Notes under the pieces: model-generated
Told to the model about the DNA's origin: nothing
Seen by the model: the letters and a program-made list of their open reading frames with translations, nothing else
The model's database searches: none
IMG/VR virus record: IMGVR_UViG_3300050821_004354
Location: 1 to 61,042 of that record
Direction: 5' to 3' (one strand)
Source: a virus
Length of the DNA stretch: 61,042 nucleotides
Translations under genes and position numbers: made by a program
In this document: positions 22,287 through 29,664 of the stretch, piece after piece
Layout: each line of letters opens with the position of its first letter
Numbering within the stretch: position 1 is the first letter of the stretch

Positions 22287-22555
22287 GGTGGGCCTGCCTT
22301 AGCTAACGCGTCGCGCGTCAGCTTGATGATGGTGCGCAGCGTCTCGTCCTGCGCGTGACGATCAAGCGGCTCATAGAAATGATCCGCCGGCTTACGGGCC
22401 GCGTTAACGCGCGCCTCGTGATTCGATTCCTGCACCGCGCCGATACGTTGGCGGTGGTGCCCTGTGGTGCGGTACTCAACGCACCGGTGACCAGGCGACG
22501 CGTCGCATGTCGGGCACCGTACCGTGCGGGCCTGCTCGCGTGTGATCTGCTTCAT
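22283..22555 (-). CDS. Zinc-finger phage protein, 90 aa
   Basis: Residues 14-30 have CPTCDASPGHRC, and a later HHRQR supplies histidines, the pattern of a common small actinophage/proteophage zinc-finger protein. ATG 22555 overlaps the next gene's stop. Likely nucleic-acid-binding; role unknown. Confidence 0.7.
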   Translation of the reverse strand: MKQITREQARTVRCPTCDASPGHRCVEYRTTGHHRQRIGAVQESNHEARVNAARKPADHFYEPLDRHAQDETLRTIIKLTRDALAKAGPP

Positions 22556-22746
22556 TTGATCGCGTCCAGGCGCGCCTGCTCGGCGTGCCACGCCAGCGCC
22601 TCGGGGCAATCATACTCGGCGGGTCTCGCTGAGATACGCTGCACACGGATGATCCGGCCGCCCATCGTTGGATCTTCCTTCGGCTGGCGCTTTATCAGCG
22701 CCCGGTCAATGGCGACGCCGAGCACGATGTAGAGTAGCGCGATCAC
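22552..22746 (-). CDS. Small membrane protein, 64 aa
   Basis: GTG start in a GTGA overlap. Residues 1-15 are hydrophobic (IALLYIVLGVAIDRAL), then a soluble, charged tail. No family recognised. Confidence 0.55.
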   Translation of the reverse strand: MIALLYIVLGVAIDRALIKRQPKEDPTMGGRIIRVQRISARPAEYDCPEALAWHAEQARLDAIK

Positions 22747-23558
22747 TTGATCACCGGCCGCGCCTTGATCTCGCTCCGTCGACCCCAGGCGAACTCGATG
22801 GCCGCCACCGTGCCGCTCAGCTCTGGATATACCGCAAGCACCTTGGCGCTGGTTGCTGGCCGCCACGCGTGCAGATCGAAGGGCAGCGCCCAGTAGACCT
22901 CGCGCCCAGCGTCACCCCTATCGTGCAGGTAGCGGTTCGCGATGGCTTCACGGAGCGTGCTGTACTCGCGGCTCACCATCTCCAGCGCGCGCTTCTGCTC
23001 GGCCTTCGACCGATATGCGCCATCTATTGGCGCATGCTTTGCTTTATACGCCACAACCTTGTCCAGCTCGGCCTGCGCGCGGTCGATCAGCGGCTGCCCG
23101 TGCACCTTGTCGGCCAGCTCGGTCAGGCTCGCGGCGTGCGCTCTCGCGAAGCGCGCGAAGGACTCGGCGCTCTGGATGTCTGACTCGACCTGCAGCTTGC
23201 GCTCGAAGGCGCTGGCCTCGCTCCACTCAACCATGATGGGCCCGCTCTCGCCGTGCAGGGTCGCGTAGACGATGCCGCCGTGATCCCAGCGCTTGGTCGC
23301 GCGGAGCGGCTTCAGTGAGCCGGCGCCGAGCGCTATCGCGCGCACCTCGTTGTGCTGTGCTTGCGCCCGCAGGTCCGCGATGATCTCGTCGGTCAGCTTG
23401 CGCTCCTGTTCGAGGGGCTTGTGGTTCGAGCCGAAGCAGACGCCATTGAAGTAGCCGAAGCCTGCGACCCTGTAGCCGTGCTTGGCTAGGAGCCCGTCGG
23501 TCACCTGGGTGCGCCCGCACGCCTGGCAGTGTCCTCGGTGCTGGCCCTTGATGCTCAT
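22743..23558 (-). CDS. Zinc-finger leader protein of the leftward arm, 271 aa
   Basis: The first gene read from the leftward promoters. ATG 23558 has AGGAG eight bases upstream; the frame upstream is non-coding. The N-terminus has HCQACGRTQV, GLLAKHGY and GVCFGSNHKPLE, a pattern found in many phage proteins with one zinc site. A helical middle (residues 110-200) follows. The function of this family is unknown; first position suggests an early role. Confidence 0.7.
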   Translation of the reverse strand: MSIKGQHRGHCQACGRTQVTDGLLAKHGYRVAGFGYFNGVCFGSNHKPLEQERKLTDEIIADLRAQAQHNEVRAIALGAGSLKPLRATKRWDHGGIVYATLHGESGPIMVEWSEASAFERKLQVESDIQSAESFARFARAHAASLTELADKVHGQPLIDRAQAELDKVVAYKAKHAPIDGAYRSKAEQKRALEMVSREYSTLREAIANRYLHDRGDAGREVYWALPFDLHAWRPATSAKVLAVYPELSGTVAAIEFAWGRRSEIKARPVIK

Positions 23559-23585
23559 ACGCTCGGCTCCTGGTTGACTCGTTCG

Positions 23586-23618
23586 GCCAACTATGACACA
23601 GCCAGCAACCAAATACAA
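23586..23618 (-). promoter_or_regulatory. Leftward promoter candidate with shared TTGGCCGAAC element
   Basis: Minus strand TTGTAT (23618-23613), 17 bases, CATAGT (23595-23590), then TTGGCCGAAC (23590-23581). The last element is identical to that at 8795-8786 and occupies the same place relative to the -10. About 30 bases before the AGGAG of the 23558 gene. Confidence 0.5.
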
Positions 23619-23704
23619 GACCTGCGTCACAGATTGTGCTTGTCGGGGTGGCTGGGGCTGGGTGGTGGTGATGGTCATCCTCAGTACCCATATACCCCCC
23701 ACAT

Positions 23705-23710
23705 ATTATA
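23705..23710 (-). promoter_or_regulatory. Perfect TATAAT, leftward
   Basis: A TATAAT hexamer reads leftward in an AT-rich patch, 147 bases before the first leftward gene. No good -35 lies 16-18 bases upstream (GTGTTA at 17), so it may depend on an activator or be part of an unwinding element. Confidence 0.35.
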
Positions 23711-23734
23711 CGTGTGTTACATGTATATAACACC

Positions 23735-23743
23735 TGTGGATAA
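23735..23743 (-). promoter_or_regulatory. DnaA box (TTATCCACA)
   Basis: The minus strand has the exact consensus DnaA nonamer, next to an AT-rich stretch of about 45 bases. A single box could be chance, but its place in the only large gene-free region is suggestive of an origin or of host-DnaA control. Confidence 0.45.
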
Positions 23744-23771
23744 CTTTTGGGGTCGTTATCAGTGCTGAGTA

Positions 23772-23806
23772 TCACCATCACCACCACCTCCGAGTGGTGA
23801 TGGTGA
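23772..23806. repeat. 13-bp perfect inverted repeat
   Basis: Arms TCACCATCACCAC (23772-23784) and GTGGTGATGGTGA (23794-23806), nine-base loop. Related CACCATCACC tracts lie nearby on both strands. Confidence 0.75.
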
Positions 23807-24032
23807 CGATGGTAATGGTCTCAGCCAGCCGATCTACCTTAGCCTGCCCTCTGCTGCCGCTCCTGGCCGCTCGGCCCTGAGACTGTCTCGTGCCGTCGGG
23901 CAGTAGACAGCTCTGTCTGATCTTCCAACCACTAGATCTTGTGTCGTGCCGCTGGGGTAGACACTAGCCATTGTGGGCACGGACACGCCCTAGCTCGCGA
24001 CCATGCTGCACTGCGGTCAAAGATACGGTGTT

Positions 24033-24051
24033 TCCAATCATGCTAATTGGA
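24033..24051. repeat. 6-bp inverted repeat TCCAAT/ATTGGA
   Basis: Arms at 24033-24038 and 24046-24051 around a seven-base AT-rich centre. A possible operator half-site pair. Confidence 0.45.
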
Positions 24052-24270
24052 TTCTAGATGCATTTGATTCATGCTGCGCTGCACGCTGACCACGATACGA
24101 CCCTTTCGTGGTCCAGCCGAGCGCCTGGTCGGCCGCTGCTCGTGGCTCACCGTCGGGGCGCCAGGTCCGGCCCTCCCTGCATGGACATAATCCTTTCGAA
24201 ACCCCCTGGCGATCCCACTGTAACGGTAACCCCCGCATCGTCGCGCCGGGGTCCAAAATCGTTTAGTGGT

Positions 24271-24319
24271 ACCCCAGCGGCCAGGAGGCATCACCACCAT
24301 CACCACCCCAGCGGCTAGG
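24271..24319 (+). repeat. 15-base direct repeat pair
   Basis: ACCCCAGCGGCCAGG (24271-24285) and ACCCCAGCGGCTAGG (24305-24319) differ at one base and are 34 bases apart start to start, with a CATCACCACC tract between them. Confidence 0.65.
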
Positions 24320-24334
24320 GGCCAGAGACCGGAC

Positions 24335-24362
24335 TGTCAGAAACAAACGCGAGTTTCTGACA
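24335..24362. repeat. 10-bp perfect inverted repeat, operator-like
   Basis: Arms TGTCAGAAAC (24335-24344) and GTTTCTGACA (24353-24362), eight-base centre, about 93 bases before the first rightward gene. No T tract on either side; the symmetry fits a dimeric regulator. Confidence 0.65.
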
Positions 24363-24454
24363 CCTACCATCGTCACCATCGTCATCAACGCAAGCACCGC
24401 CTTTTTCCAGTATACCCAGTGGAGGGGACACAATCACACCCCTGGTGAAACCGA

Positions 24455-24733
24455 ATGACGAACGAGACCCAGCCGGCACAAGCCAACGCGCCGGCCCCCA
24501 CGCCCCGGACCGTCCAGCTGCAGATCGCTGACCGGGCCGCCGCGATGTACACCCGAGAGAACCTGACGGTGCTCTACAGGTGCTCCCACGGCGAGCTGGG
24601 TAGACTCCTCGCGCGGCGGATGGCGCCGCTCCCGATACGGGTCGACGGCCAGATTCTGTGGCACGTCGACGAGTGCCTCGCCGCGCAGGCGCAGGTGCTA
24701 CGGACCGTGGACCGATGGAAGCAGCGACGATGA
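24455..24733 (+). CDS. Excisionase-like small DNA-binding protein, 92 aa
   Basis: The first rightward gene. After an Ala/Pro/Gln-rich leader (1-22), residues 35-75 (LTVLYRCSHGELGRLLARR, LPIRVDGQILWHVDECL) resemble the winged helix of AlpA/excisionase-type proteins, where G..LW...D.. forms the wing. Likely an autoregulator of the adjacent control region. Excision as such is unlikely without an integrase. Confidence 0.5.
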   Translation: MTNETQPAQANAPAPTPRTVQLQIADRAAAMYTRENLTVLYRCSHGELGRLLARRMAPLPIRVDGQILWHVDECLAAQAQVLRTVDRWKQRR

Positions 24734-24999
24734 GCTGGCTCGACAAGATTGTCACCCCGAACTTCGTCGCCTTCCAGGCGCACACCTGGTTCGCGTACAG
24801 CGTCGTCTTCACGCTGACCGCAATCTGCGGCAGCTGCACGGCGGCGATAGTGGCCGGCGCGGTGATCGCGGCCGGCGTGAAAGAGTTCTACGTCGACAAG
24901 CACTTCGAGTCGGACCAGAGCTTTGACGACAACCTGCGCGACTTCGGCGGGTACCTCACCGGGATCGTGCTCGCACTCCTCGCGAGGCACTACCTATGA
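24730..24999 (+). CDS. Membrane protein with two to three TM segments, 89 aa
   Basis: ATG 24730 in an ATGA overlap. Hydrophobic segments at about residues 22-45 (SVVFTLTAICGSCTAAIVAGAV region) and 75-87, with an acidic loop including KEFYVDKHFE and DNLRDFGGYL, a pattern seen in phage membrane proteins of holin-like size. The likely lysis holin is elsewhere (45290), so the role is unclear. Confidence 0.6.
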   Translation: MSWLDKIVTPNFVAFQAHTWFAYSVVFTLTAICGSCTAAIVAGAVIAAGVKEFYVDKHFESDQSFDDNLRDFGGYLTGIVLALLARHYL

Positions 25000-25127
25000 G
25001 CGACGTCATCCTAGACTGTCACCACGTCGACATCACGCACATCGTCGACGCCCGCGCGGTGGCGCGCTACGAGCGCAAGCTCGTCCGGCGCGCAAGGTAC
25101 TATCGACAGTACGCGAGGCGCGGATGA
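24996..25127 (+). CDS. Hypothetical protein, 43 aa
   Basis: Coupled by ATGA at both ends. The second half is strongly basic and aromatic (RYERKLVRRARYYRQYARRG). Too short for a family call. Confidence 0.5.
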   Translation: MSDVILDCHHVDITHIVDARAVARYERKLVRRARYYRQYARRG

Positions 25128-25417
25128 GCATCATCTTCGGGTGCCCCCACTACTACGCCGCGAACGATCAGCGGTGCCAGCTGCACCGCGGCCACGCCGG
25201 CCCGCACGACTTCGCGCTGCGTGAAAATACTCAGCGCGCTGAGCAAAGGTACTGGCGCTGCGCGCACCACCCGAGCGCGATTGAAAATTTTTTCGACGGG
25301 CGCAAGGAGTGCCAGTGGGAGTGCCACAAGCAGGAGCTGCACTGGTACCACAACGGGACGCACCCGATGCCGAAGAGCTGGGGCTCACCGTTCCCTCGAT
25401 TTAAAATTGGCGCGTAG
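25124..25417 (+). CDS. Cys/His zinc-binding-like protein, 97 aa
   Basis: I chose ATG 25124 (ATGA overlap); the longer frame is a shadow. N-terminus has CPHYYA, RCQLHRGHAGPHDF, a Cys/His pattern seen in small phage zinc proteins; CAHH and CQWECH follow. The TAG stop lies ten bases inside the tRNA-Asn gene. Confidence 0.6.
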   Translation: MSIIFGCPHYYAANDQRCQLHRGHAGPHDFALRENTQRAEQRYWRCAHHPSAIENFFDGRKECQWECHKQELHWYHNGTHPMPKSWGSPFPRFKIGA

Positions 25418-25483
25418 CTCAGTCGGCAGAGCAGCGCACTGTTAATGCGCGGGTCGTAGGTTCGAGTCCTACCGTGCCAGCCA
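25408..25483 (+). tRNA. tRNA-Asn (anticodon GTT)
   Basis: 76 bases with encoded CCA. The acceptor stem TGGCGCG pairs with CGTGCCA (one G-U), discriminator G. The D arm has TAGCTCAGTCGG, the anticodon loop is CTGTTAA with GTT at 25441-25443, and the T arm has GGTTCGAGTCC. The first ten bases overlap the stop region of the preceding gene. Confidence 0.95.
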
Positions 25484-25892
25484 AACCTACGGTGAAGTCC
25501 GAGAGGAGCAATCCGTGGAAAAACCTGGTCTACAGCTGCAGCTGACCCAGGTCGGCGGGATTGATCACCCGCCGTTATTCATCGGTCCTTCGGGACGCGG
25601 CGGAGCAATCCGCCGGACGATTTTTGGGAAGGGGTCCGTATCGGGGCCGAGCGGCGACGGGAGTCGCGACAGCGTTATGAGACGGTGGAAGTCCGCGCCC
25701 ATTTGAACTGCCGTTCGCACACGGCTTCCGCAAGCGGGCTAGGACAGCGCGGCGGGCTGAAGCGAAGTGCACGAACCTTGTAGCCGGTCCTCCAGGGCGC
25801 GTCAGTACTGGGGATGAATTTGATGGGTGGTGAGAGACCCGCACTGTTCACGTTACGTGAACGACAACGACGAATGAACGAGAGGATCTCTC
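25484..25892 (+). ncRNA. Candidate structured RNA downstream of tRNA-Asn
   Basis: A run of hairpins: ACCTGG/CCAGGT (25523-25552) with inner CAGC/GCTG; CGGCGGG/CCCGCCG (25553-25574); GTCC-TTCG-GGAC (25585-25596); CGGCGGA-GCAA-TCCGCCG (25598-25615); GCGAC-GGGA-GTCGC (25654-25667); GCCGT/ACGGC (25710-25725); and GTTCACG/CGTGAAC near 25846-25862. Three loops are the stable UUCG and GNRA types. GGAGCAATCCG and GAAGTCC each occur twice. A 63-aa frame from GTG 25515 (GAGGAG upstream) overlaps it. I favour RNA over protein. Confidence 0.5.
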
Positions 25893-26381
25893 ATGACCTT
25901 TGGAAATAATGGCGCCGGCCCGCTCGGCGTGCCGCCGATTGGACCGCCCGCGAGCGTGAACAGCCCGATGGTCGGGCAGCAAGGGCAAGCGTATCCCGCG
26001 TTCTATAACGCGAGCTTCGAGTCTCTGATGGCGGCGGTCTCGCGCGGCGAGATCTCGCTGAACCAGGTCTACGCGGTCGCGGGGCTCGGCGGTCTCGGGA
26101 ACGCGAACGGTAACCCGACCCTGCTCCAGGCGATCAGCCAGGGAGTCCCACAGAACGGAACGAACGGGATCGGCGTTGTAGCTGGCCCTGCCGGCGGCGC
26201 CGGCAACGGCGGACCGAACGCGACGCAGATCTCCGGCAACGGCGGGCTCGGTTCGGCTGTGATGGCCGCGAGCGGCGTCACCTCGACCAGCTTCGGCGGA
26301 GCGCAGCTCGCCGACGCGAAGCAGATGGAGAACGCTCCCGCGGTCGCGATGGCGAACCCAATCCAATACGGTGGGAACTAA
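25893..26381 (+). CDS. Gly/Asn-rich virion-type protein, S-R-G motif family (1 of 4)
   Basis: A 162-aa low-complexity protein rich in Gly, Ala and Asn, with AGAGG upstream of ATG 25893. Residues 41-58 read FESLMAAVSRGEISLNQ and residues 76-86 TLLQAISQGVP, two copies of a short motif found in the next three genes. A virion or decoration role is inferred from composition and position only. Confidence 0.65.
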   Translation: MTFGNNGAGPLGVPPIGPPASVNSPMVGQQGQAYPAFYNASFESLMAAVSRGEISLNQVYAVAGLGGLGNANGNPTLLQAISQGVPQNGTNGIGVVAGPAGGAGNGGPNATQISGNGGLGSAVMAASGVTSTSFGGAQLADAKQMENAPAVAMANPIQYGGN

Positions 26382-26385
26382 GAAC

Positions 26386-26916
26386 ATGACAGTATTCAAG
26401 TCAGTCGACGGCGTCGTGATCGGTCAGCCGATCAGCCCGAGTTTCGGCGCACAGAACGGCGTACAGGGCCCGGCGGCGCCGACCATCGAGCAGCCGACGC
26501 AGGCGCCGGTCCCGGGCGGGATGCAGGCGACCGGCGTCCAGATGTCGATCCTCGAAGCCTGCTCGCGCGGGCTGATCCCACGCAACGCGCAGCTCTCCAC
26601 CATCGCCGGCCAGTCGGTCAGCGCCGGCATCAGCCAGCTCCAGGGCGACGGTGTCTCCATCGACGAGGCGCTCACCTCCGGTAACGGTACCCAGGTGAAC
26701 CTGGGCGTCGCCGTGCCCCCGAACGCGGGGAACCCGAACTCGGTGACGACGATGGGCGTCAACAACCAGATCTTCGTCGAGGGTATCTCTACCGCGAACG
26801 ACAGCATCTCAACCGGCGTCGCGCCGACGAACACAGAGTCGGTTGTGAGCGCGCCGCTCGCCGGCTCGACCACGACCGCAAACGTCGGTCTCTTGGCAGG
26901 AGCCTTTCAGGGATGA
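26386..26916 (+). CDS. S-R-G motif family protein (2 of 4), 176 aa
   Basis: I chose ATG 26386; the outer GTG at 26371 lies within the previous gene. Motif copies: SILEACSRGLIPRNAQ (about residues 54-69) and SIDEALTSG. Otherwise Gly/Ala/Thr/Val-rich beta-like sequence. The stop overlaps the next start as ATGA. Confidence 0.65.
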   Translation: MTVFKSVDGVVIGQPISPSFGAQNGVQGPAAPTIEQPTQAPVPGGMQATGVQMSILEACSRGLIPRNAQLSTIAGQSVSAGISQLQGDGVSIDEALTSGNGTQVNLGVAVPPNAGNPNSVTTMGVNNQIFVEGISTANDSISTGVAPTNTESVVSAPLAGSTTTANVGLLAGAFQG

Positions 26917-27395
26917 CACTCTACGGCACACCGGGCGGGACACCGCTCAACCAGAACGGCGGATTCCAGGGCACGCAGCCGGGGAACGCCGTCGGCGCGT
27001 CTCTGCAGCAGACGAACCCCGGGGTCGGTCTCTTCCCGCCCAACTCGAACACCAACAGCGGCGACTCTGTCGTCGCGGCGATCTCGCGCGGAGCGATCCC
27101 CGCGAACGTGCACGTCAACAACTTCGGTGTGACCTCAGGCTCCGGCGCCGGCCCGAACGTTGCTGGTGGTAGGACGATCATCGAGTCGCTCGCGACCGGT
27201 GACACGGTCGGCACCACCGCCGCCTTCGTGAACAACGGCGGCTCCGCCAACGCGGCGGCCTCCGGCGGGAACAGCTTCGGCGCTGGTGGCCTCAACCAGA
27301 CGAACGCGAACTCCGCGGGCGAGTCGACGCAGTGCCCCGCGAGCGGACCCTCCTCGGTCCCGACGATTGCGGCGCAGCCGGTCTACAGAGGATAA
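26913..27395 (+). CDS. S-R-G motif family protein (3 of 4), 160 aa
   Basis: Motif copies DSVVAAISRGAIPANVHV (about 50-67) and TIIESLATGDTV (about 88-99). Asn/Gly/Ala-rich on both sides, ending in a Cys/Pro/Ser tail. Probably a virion component. Confidence 0.65.
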   Translation: MTLYGTPGGTPLNQNGGFQGTQPGNAVGASLQQTNPGVGLFPPNSNTNSGDSVVAAISRGAIPANVHVNNFGVTSGSGAGPNVAGGRTIIESLATGDTVGTTAAFVNNGGSANAAASGGNSFGAGGLNQTNANSAGESTQCPASGPSSVPTIAAQPVYRG

Positions 27396-27398
27396 ATC

Positions 27399-27881
27399 AT
27401 GGCCTCAACATTTTGGACTCCGACCGGAACCTCCGACGCGTTCGACACGAACGCTGGCATGCCAGGGGCGGCGCCGGTCCCCGGCGGTGTGATGAACGGG
27501 AACCCGAACCCGTCACAGATCGTGAACGCTCAGGTCAACATCGAGCCCCCGCAGCCGCAGAACGCTGTCCAGCAGCTCACGCAGACCCAGCTCGCGTCAG
27601 GGCTCATCCCCACGAACCTCCAGCCGACGACCACACTGCAGGGCTCCGGCCCCGCGCAGCAGGGCGGTAACGCTGGCGGCGACTCGCTGCTCGCGCAGAT
27701 GTCTCGCGGGCAGGTGATCCTCGCTGACTCGACCTATGGGCAGGGCGGATTCATTCCCTCGAACGGTGGCGCGAGCCCTCAGGTACCGTCACCTGCCGCG
27801 AACGTGACCCAGCCGACGACGGCGCGCGTTGCGGTGAACGTCACCTACCCGGCGAACGCTCCGAACCTATCAGGGATGTAG
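27399..27881 (+). CDS. S-R-G motif family protein (4 of 4), 160 aa
   Basis: ATG 27399. Residues 95-112 read DSLLAQMSRGQVILADS; an earlier QTQLASGLIPTNLQ resembles the second copy. The C-terminal 25 residues (TTARVAVNVTY) are beta-like. Same inferred role as its neighbours. Confidence 0.65.
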   Translation: MASTFWTPTGTSDAFDTNAGMPGAAPVPGGVMNGNPNPSQIVNAQVNIEPPQPQNAVQQLTQTQLASGLIPTNLQPTTTLQGSGPAQQGGNAGGDSLLAQMSRGQVILADSTYGQGGFIPSNGGASPQVPSPAANVTQPTTARVAVNVTYPANAPNLSGM

Positions 27882-27887
27882 TGTCGC

Positions 27888-29018
27888 GTGGCGACGCCCT
27901 GCGACCCAAACTTCGCGAACGTCGGCGTGCTCCTGCAGCTGAACGAAGCGAACGGGGCGACCACCTTCGTTGATTCGAGTACGAACGCGCTCACTGTCAC
28001 GAACGTGAACAGCGTGACAGGATCGAACACGCAGCCGCCACCCTTCCAGGGGACCGCCGCCTCGATCCTACCGCGCGCCACTATACGTACGCTGACGGTA
28101 CCCATCGTCGCGAGCGGTCCAGTCGACCTCAGCTCTGGAGACTTCACGGTCGAGGGCTGGGTGTGGGGCGCGAGCCAGGACGGCAGCGGCGGCGGCGGCG
28201 CTGGCGTGATGTTGAGTGACGGTGTTGGCACCGCGTCGCCCGGCCCGAACCAACTGCTCTTCAATCCCAGCGGTAAGCAAGTATTCGGGCAAGGGATATT
28301 CGCAGGGCAATCTCCAGTTCAGGCCAGCCCTATCCTGAGCCAGTGGATCAGCTTCGCGTTCGTTAGGATCTCAGGGACCCTGAAAGTATACTTCAACGGC
28401 GTCGCCGGGAGCGGGGTATCCACCAGCGGCACGACGTCAGGTAACTGGCAGCTCGGCGCGGCACTGAACAGTGAACCATTCAGCGGCTACCTCGCCGGGT
28501 TCCGGATAACGAAGGGCGTCGGTCGCTACACACAGAACTATACCCCCAGCGCTCCTGGGCTAACCTGCTTCCCACAGGTACCGAACGTCGTAGGTCTGAC
28601 GCGGGCGGCGGCGATTGCGCTGCTGACGGCGGACGGATTCAACTACACGATCACTGAGGTGAACCAGACGCACCCGACGGTACCGGCCGGCAGCGTCGTG
28701 AGCCAGAGCCCAGCTGCTGGAACCTCTGCGATTCATGTCGGCGACAACGTGACGATTAATATTTCTGTCGGTGTGGCGCCTGTTGCCGGCACAGGTGGCG
28801 ATACGTGGGGCGCGAACGGTGGTGATCTAAACCCACCTGCCAGCCCACCGATACTGGGGCAGGTGCTCGCGTACGGGCAGCAGCCAGAGAACGCGATCAC
28901 GCAGGGTAGCCAGTCGGTGATGTCGTCGCTCTCGACCGGGAAGTCGATCACACAGAACACGCCGGCCAGCAACGTGCCGACGACGCCGAAGGTCGGCTCA
29001 TCTAGCAGCGGACCATAG
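27888..29018 (+). CDS. LamG-like lectin fold plus PASTA domain protein, 376 aa
   Basis: Residues 10-225 match a LamG/concanavalin-like sandwich (VLLQLNE, DFTVEGWVWG, WISFAFVRISGTLKVYFNG, YLAGFRITKGVGRY), as in phage fibre and capsid-decoration proteins. Residues 231-296 are a PASTA domain (VPNVVGLTRAAAIALL, VSQSPAAGTSA, GDNVTINIS), which elsewhere binds peptidoglycan fragments. The tail has another S-x-G motif (SVMSSLSTGKSI). GTG start. A virion protein that touches cell-wall material is plausible. Confidence 0.75.
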   Translation: MATPCDPNFANVGVLLQLNEANGATTFVDSSTNALTVTNVNSVTGSNTQPPPFQGTAASILPRATIRTLTVPIVASGPVDLSSGDFTVEGWVWGASQDGSGGGGAGVMLSDGVGTASPGPNQLLFNPSGKQVFGQGIFAGQSPVQASPILSQWISFAFVRISGTLKVYFNGVAGSGVSTSGTTSGNWQLGAALNSEPFSGYLAGFRITKGVGRYTQNYTPSAPGLTCFPQVPNVVGLTRAAAIALLTADGFNYTITEVNQTHPTVPAGSVVSQSPAAGTSAIHVGDNVTINISVGVAPVAGTGGDTWGANGGDLNPPASPPILGQVLAYGQQPENAITQGSQSVMSSLSTGKSITQNTPASNVPTTPKVGSSSSGP

Positions 29019-29124
29019 TTTTTTGCATGCTGTCGTAGCTCAGCTACGGCAGCTGGTAATCCGTCAAACGAAAGTGCGACGACGTTTGGGCCGCGAGGCC
29101 GACTGTACTTCAAAGGAAAATATC
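29019..29124 (+). other. Structured intercistronic spacer
   Basis: Three hairpins in 106 bases: GCTGTCGTAGC/GCTACGGCAGC (29029-29053, one wobble), CAAACG/CGTTTG (29065-29088) and GGCC-GCGA-GGCC (29089-29100, GNRA loop). It has some tRNA-like words (TAGCTCAG) but does not fold as a tRNA. Precedes a well-placed AAGGA site for the next gene. Confidence 0.55.
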
Positions 29125-29637
29125 ATGGCTTTTAAGGGCGTCTTCACAGACGATTTCTACAATGCGATTCACGTACTGCCGGCCTCACAGGCGGTGAACG
29201 GTCCAACAGCGACCGGCGTCGTGTCGGGTCCGCAGCTCGTCGGTGCGTTAGAGGTTGACATCTCTGTCGGCAACGGTGCCGGCGCGGCTCAGACCTACAC
29301 CACGGACACGGCCGTCAACATCATCGCCGCGCTGAACGCAGCGCTCGCGACGGCGTACAAGGCGCAGCTGTTCAGCTTCGGTGCTGGCGTGAACCCGCCT
29401 GTTGCCGGTCTCCCGAATCTGTTCAACCTGTCGTGGACTCTCACGATCTCGAACCAGGGAACCACGGCCGCGAGCACGCTCGCTGGCGGTACTGGTGTCA
29501 CGATTGCCGCAATCAACGCCGGATACACCTCCGGTGCCGGTAACTTGGCGCTTGGCGCACCGAACGTGCCGAACGTTACTCGTTGGGTTGTGACTGTCAC
29601 GAGCCCGACGACCATCACCATCACCCGCGTCCAGTAA
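29125..29637 (+). CDS. Virion-type hypothetical protein, 170 aa
   Basis: ATG 29125 has AAGGA seven bases upstream. Ala/Thr/Gly/Val-rich, with an N-terminal AFKGVFTDDFYNAIHVLP and beta-like repeats to the end. Composition is similar to minor capsid or decoration proteins. No family recognised. Confidence 0.6.
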   Translation: MAFKGVFTDDFYNAIHVLPASQAVNGPTATGVVSGPQLVGALEVDISVGNGAGAAQTYTTDTAVNIIAALNAALATAYKAQLFSFGAGVNPPVAGLPNLFNLSWTLTISNQGTTAASTLAGGTGVTIAAINAGYTSGAGNLALGAPNVPNVTRWVVTVTSPTTITITRVQ

Positions 29638-29664
29638 CGCGATTCAACCAAAGGAAATTTTCAC

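Larger units (their letters stand above)
23559..24454. other. Gene-free divergent control region, 896 bp
   Basis: No credible gene on either strand; frames here read through His/Pro-rich or repetitive sequence. It holds a DnaA-box match, an AT-rich patch (23690-23735), CACCATCACC-like tracts on both sides (23661-23680, 23772-23806, 24288-24307, 24364-24385), three clear inverted repeats and a 15-base direct repeat. All genes to the left read left and all to the right read right, so it should hold both early promoters and possibly the replication origin. Confidence 0.8.

Noticed and set aside
24288-24307. A CATCACCACCATCACCAC run that equals a six-His codon string
   Set aside because: It is one of several CACCATCACC-like tracts in the control region, some inverted, with no vector sequence around it. 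Read as natural repeats and not as tag or cloning contamination.
24058-24839. Frames within and beside the control region (86, 60 and 174 aa)
   Set aside because: They translate repeats into His/Pro/Arg runs, lack ribosome sites and overlap better-supported genes.
29029-29100. Possible second tRNA (TAGCTCAG word)
   Set aside because: The word belongs to an 11-bp hairpin; no acceptor stem, T arm or anticodon arm can be drawn.
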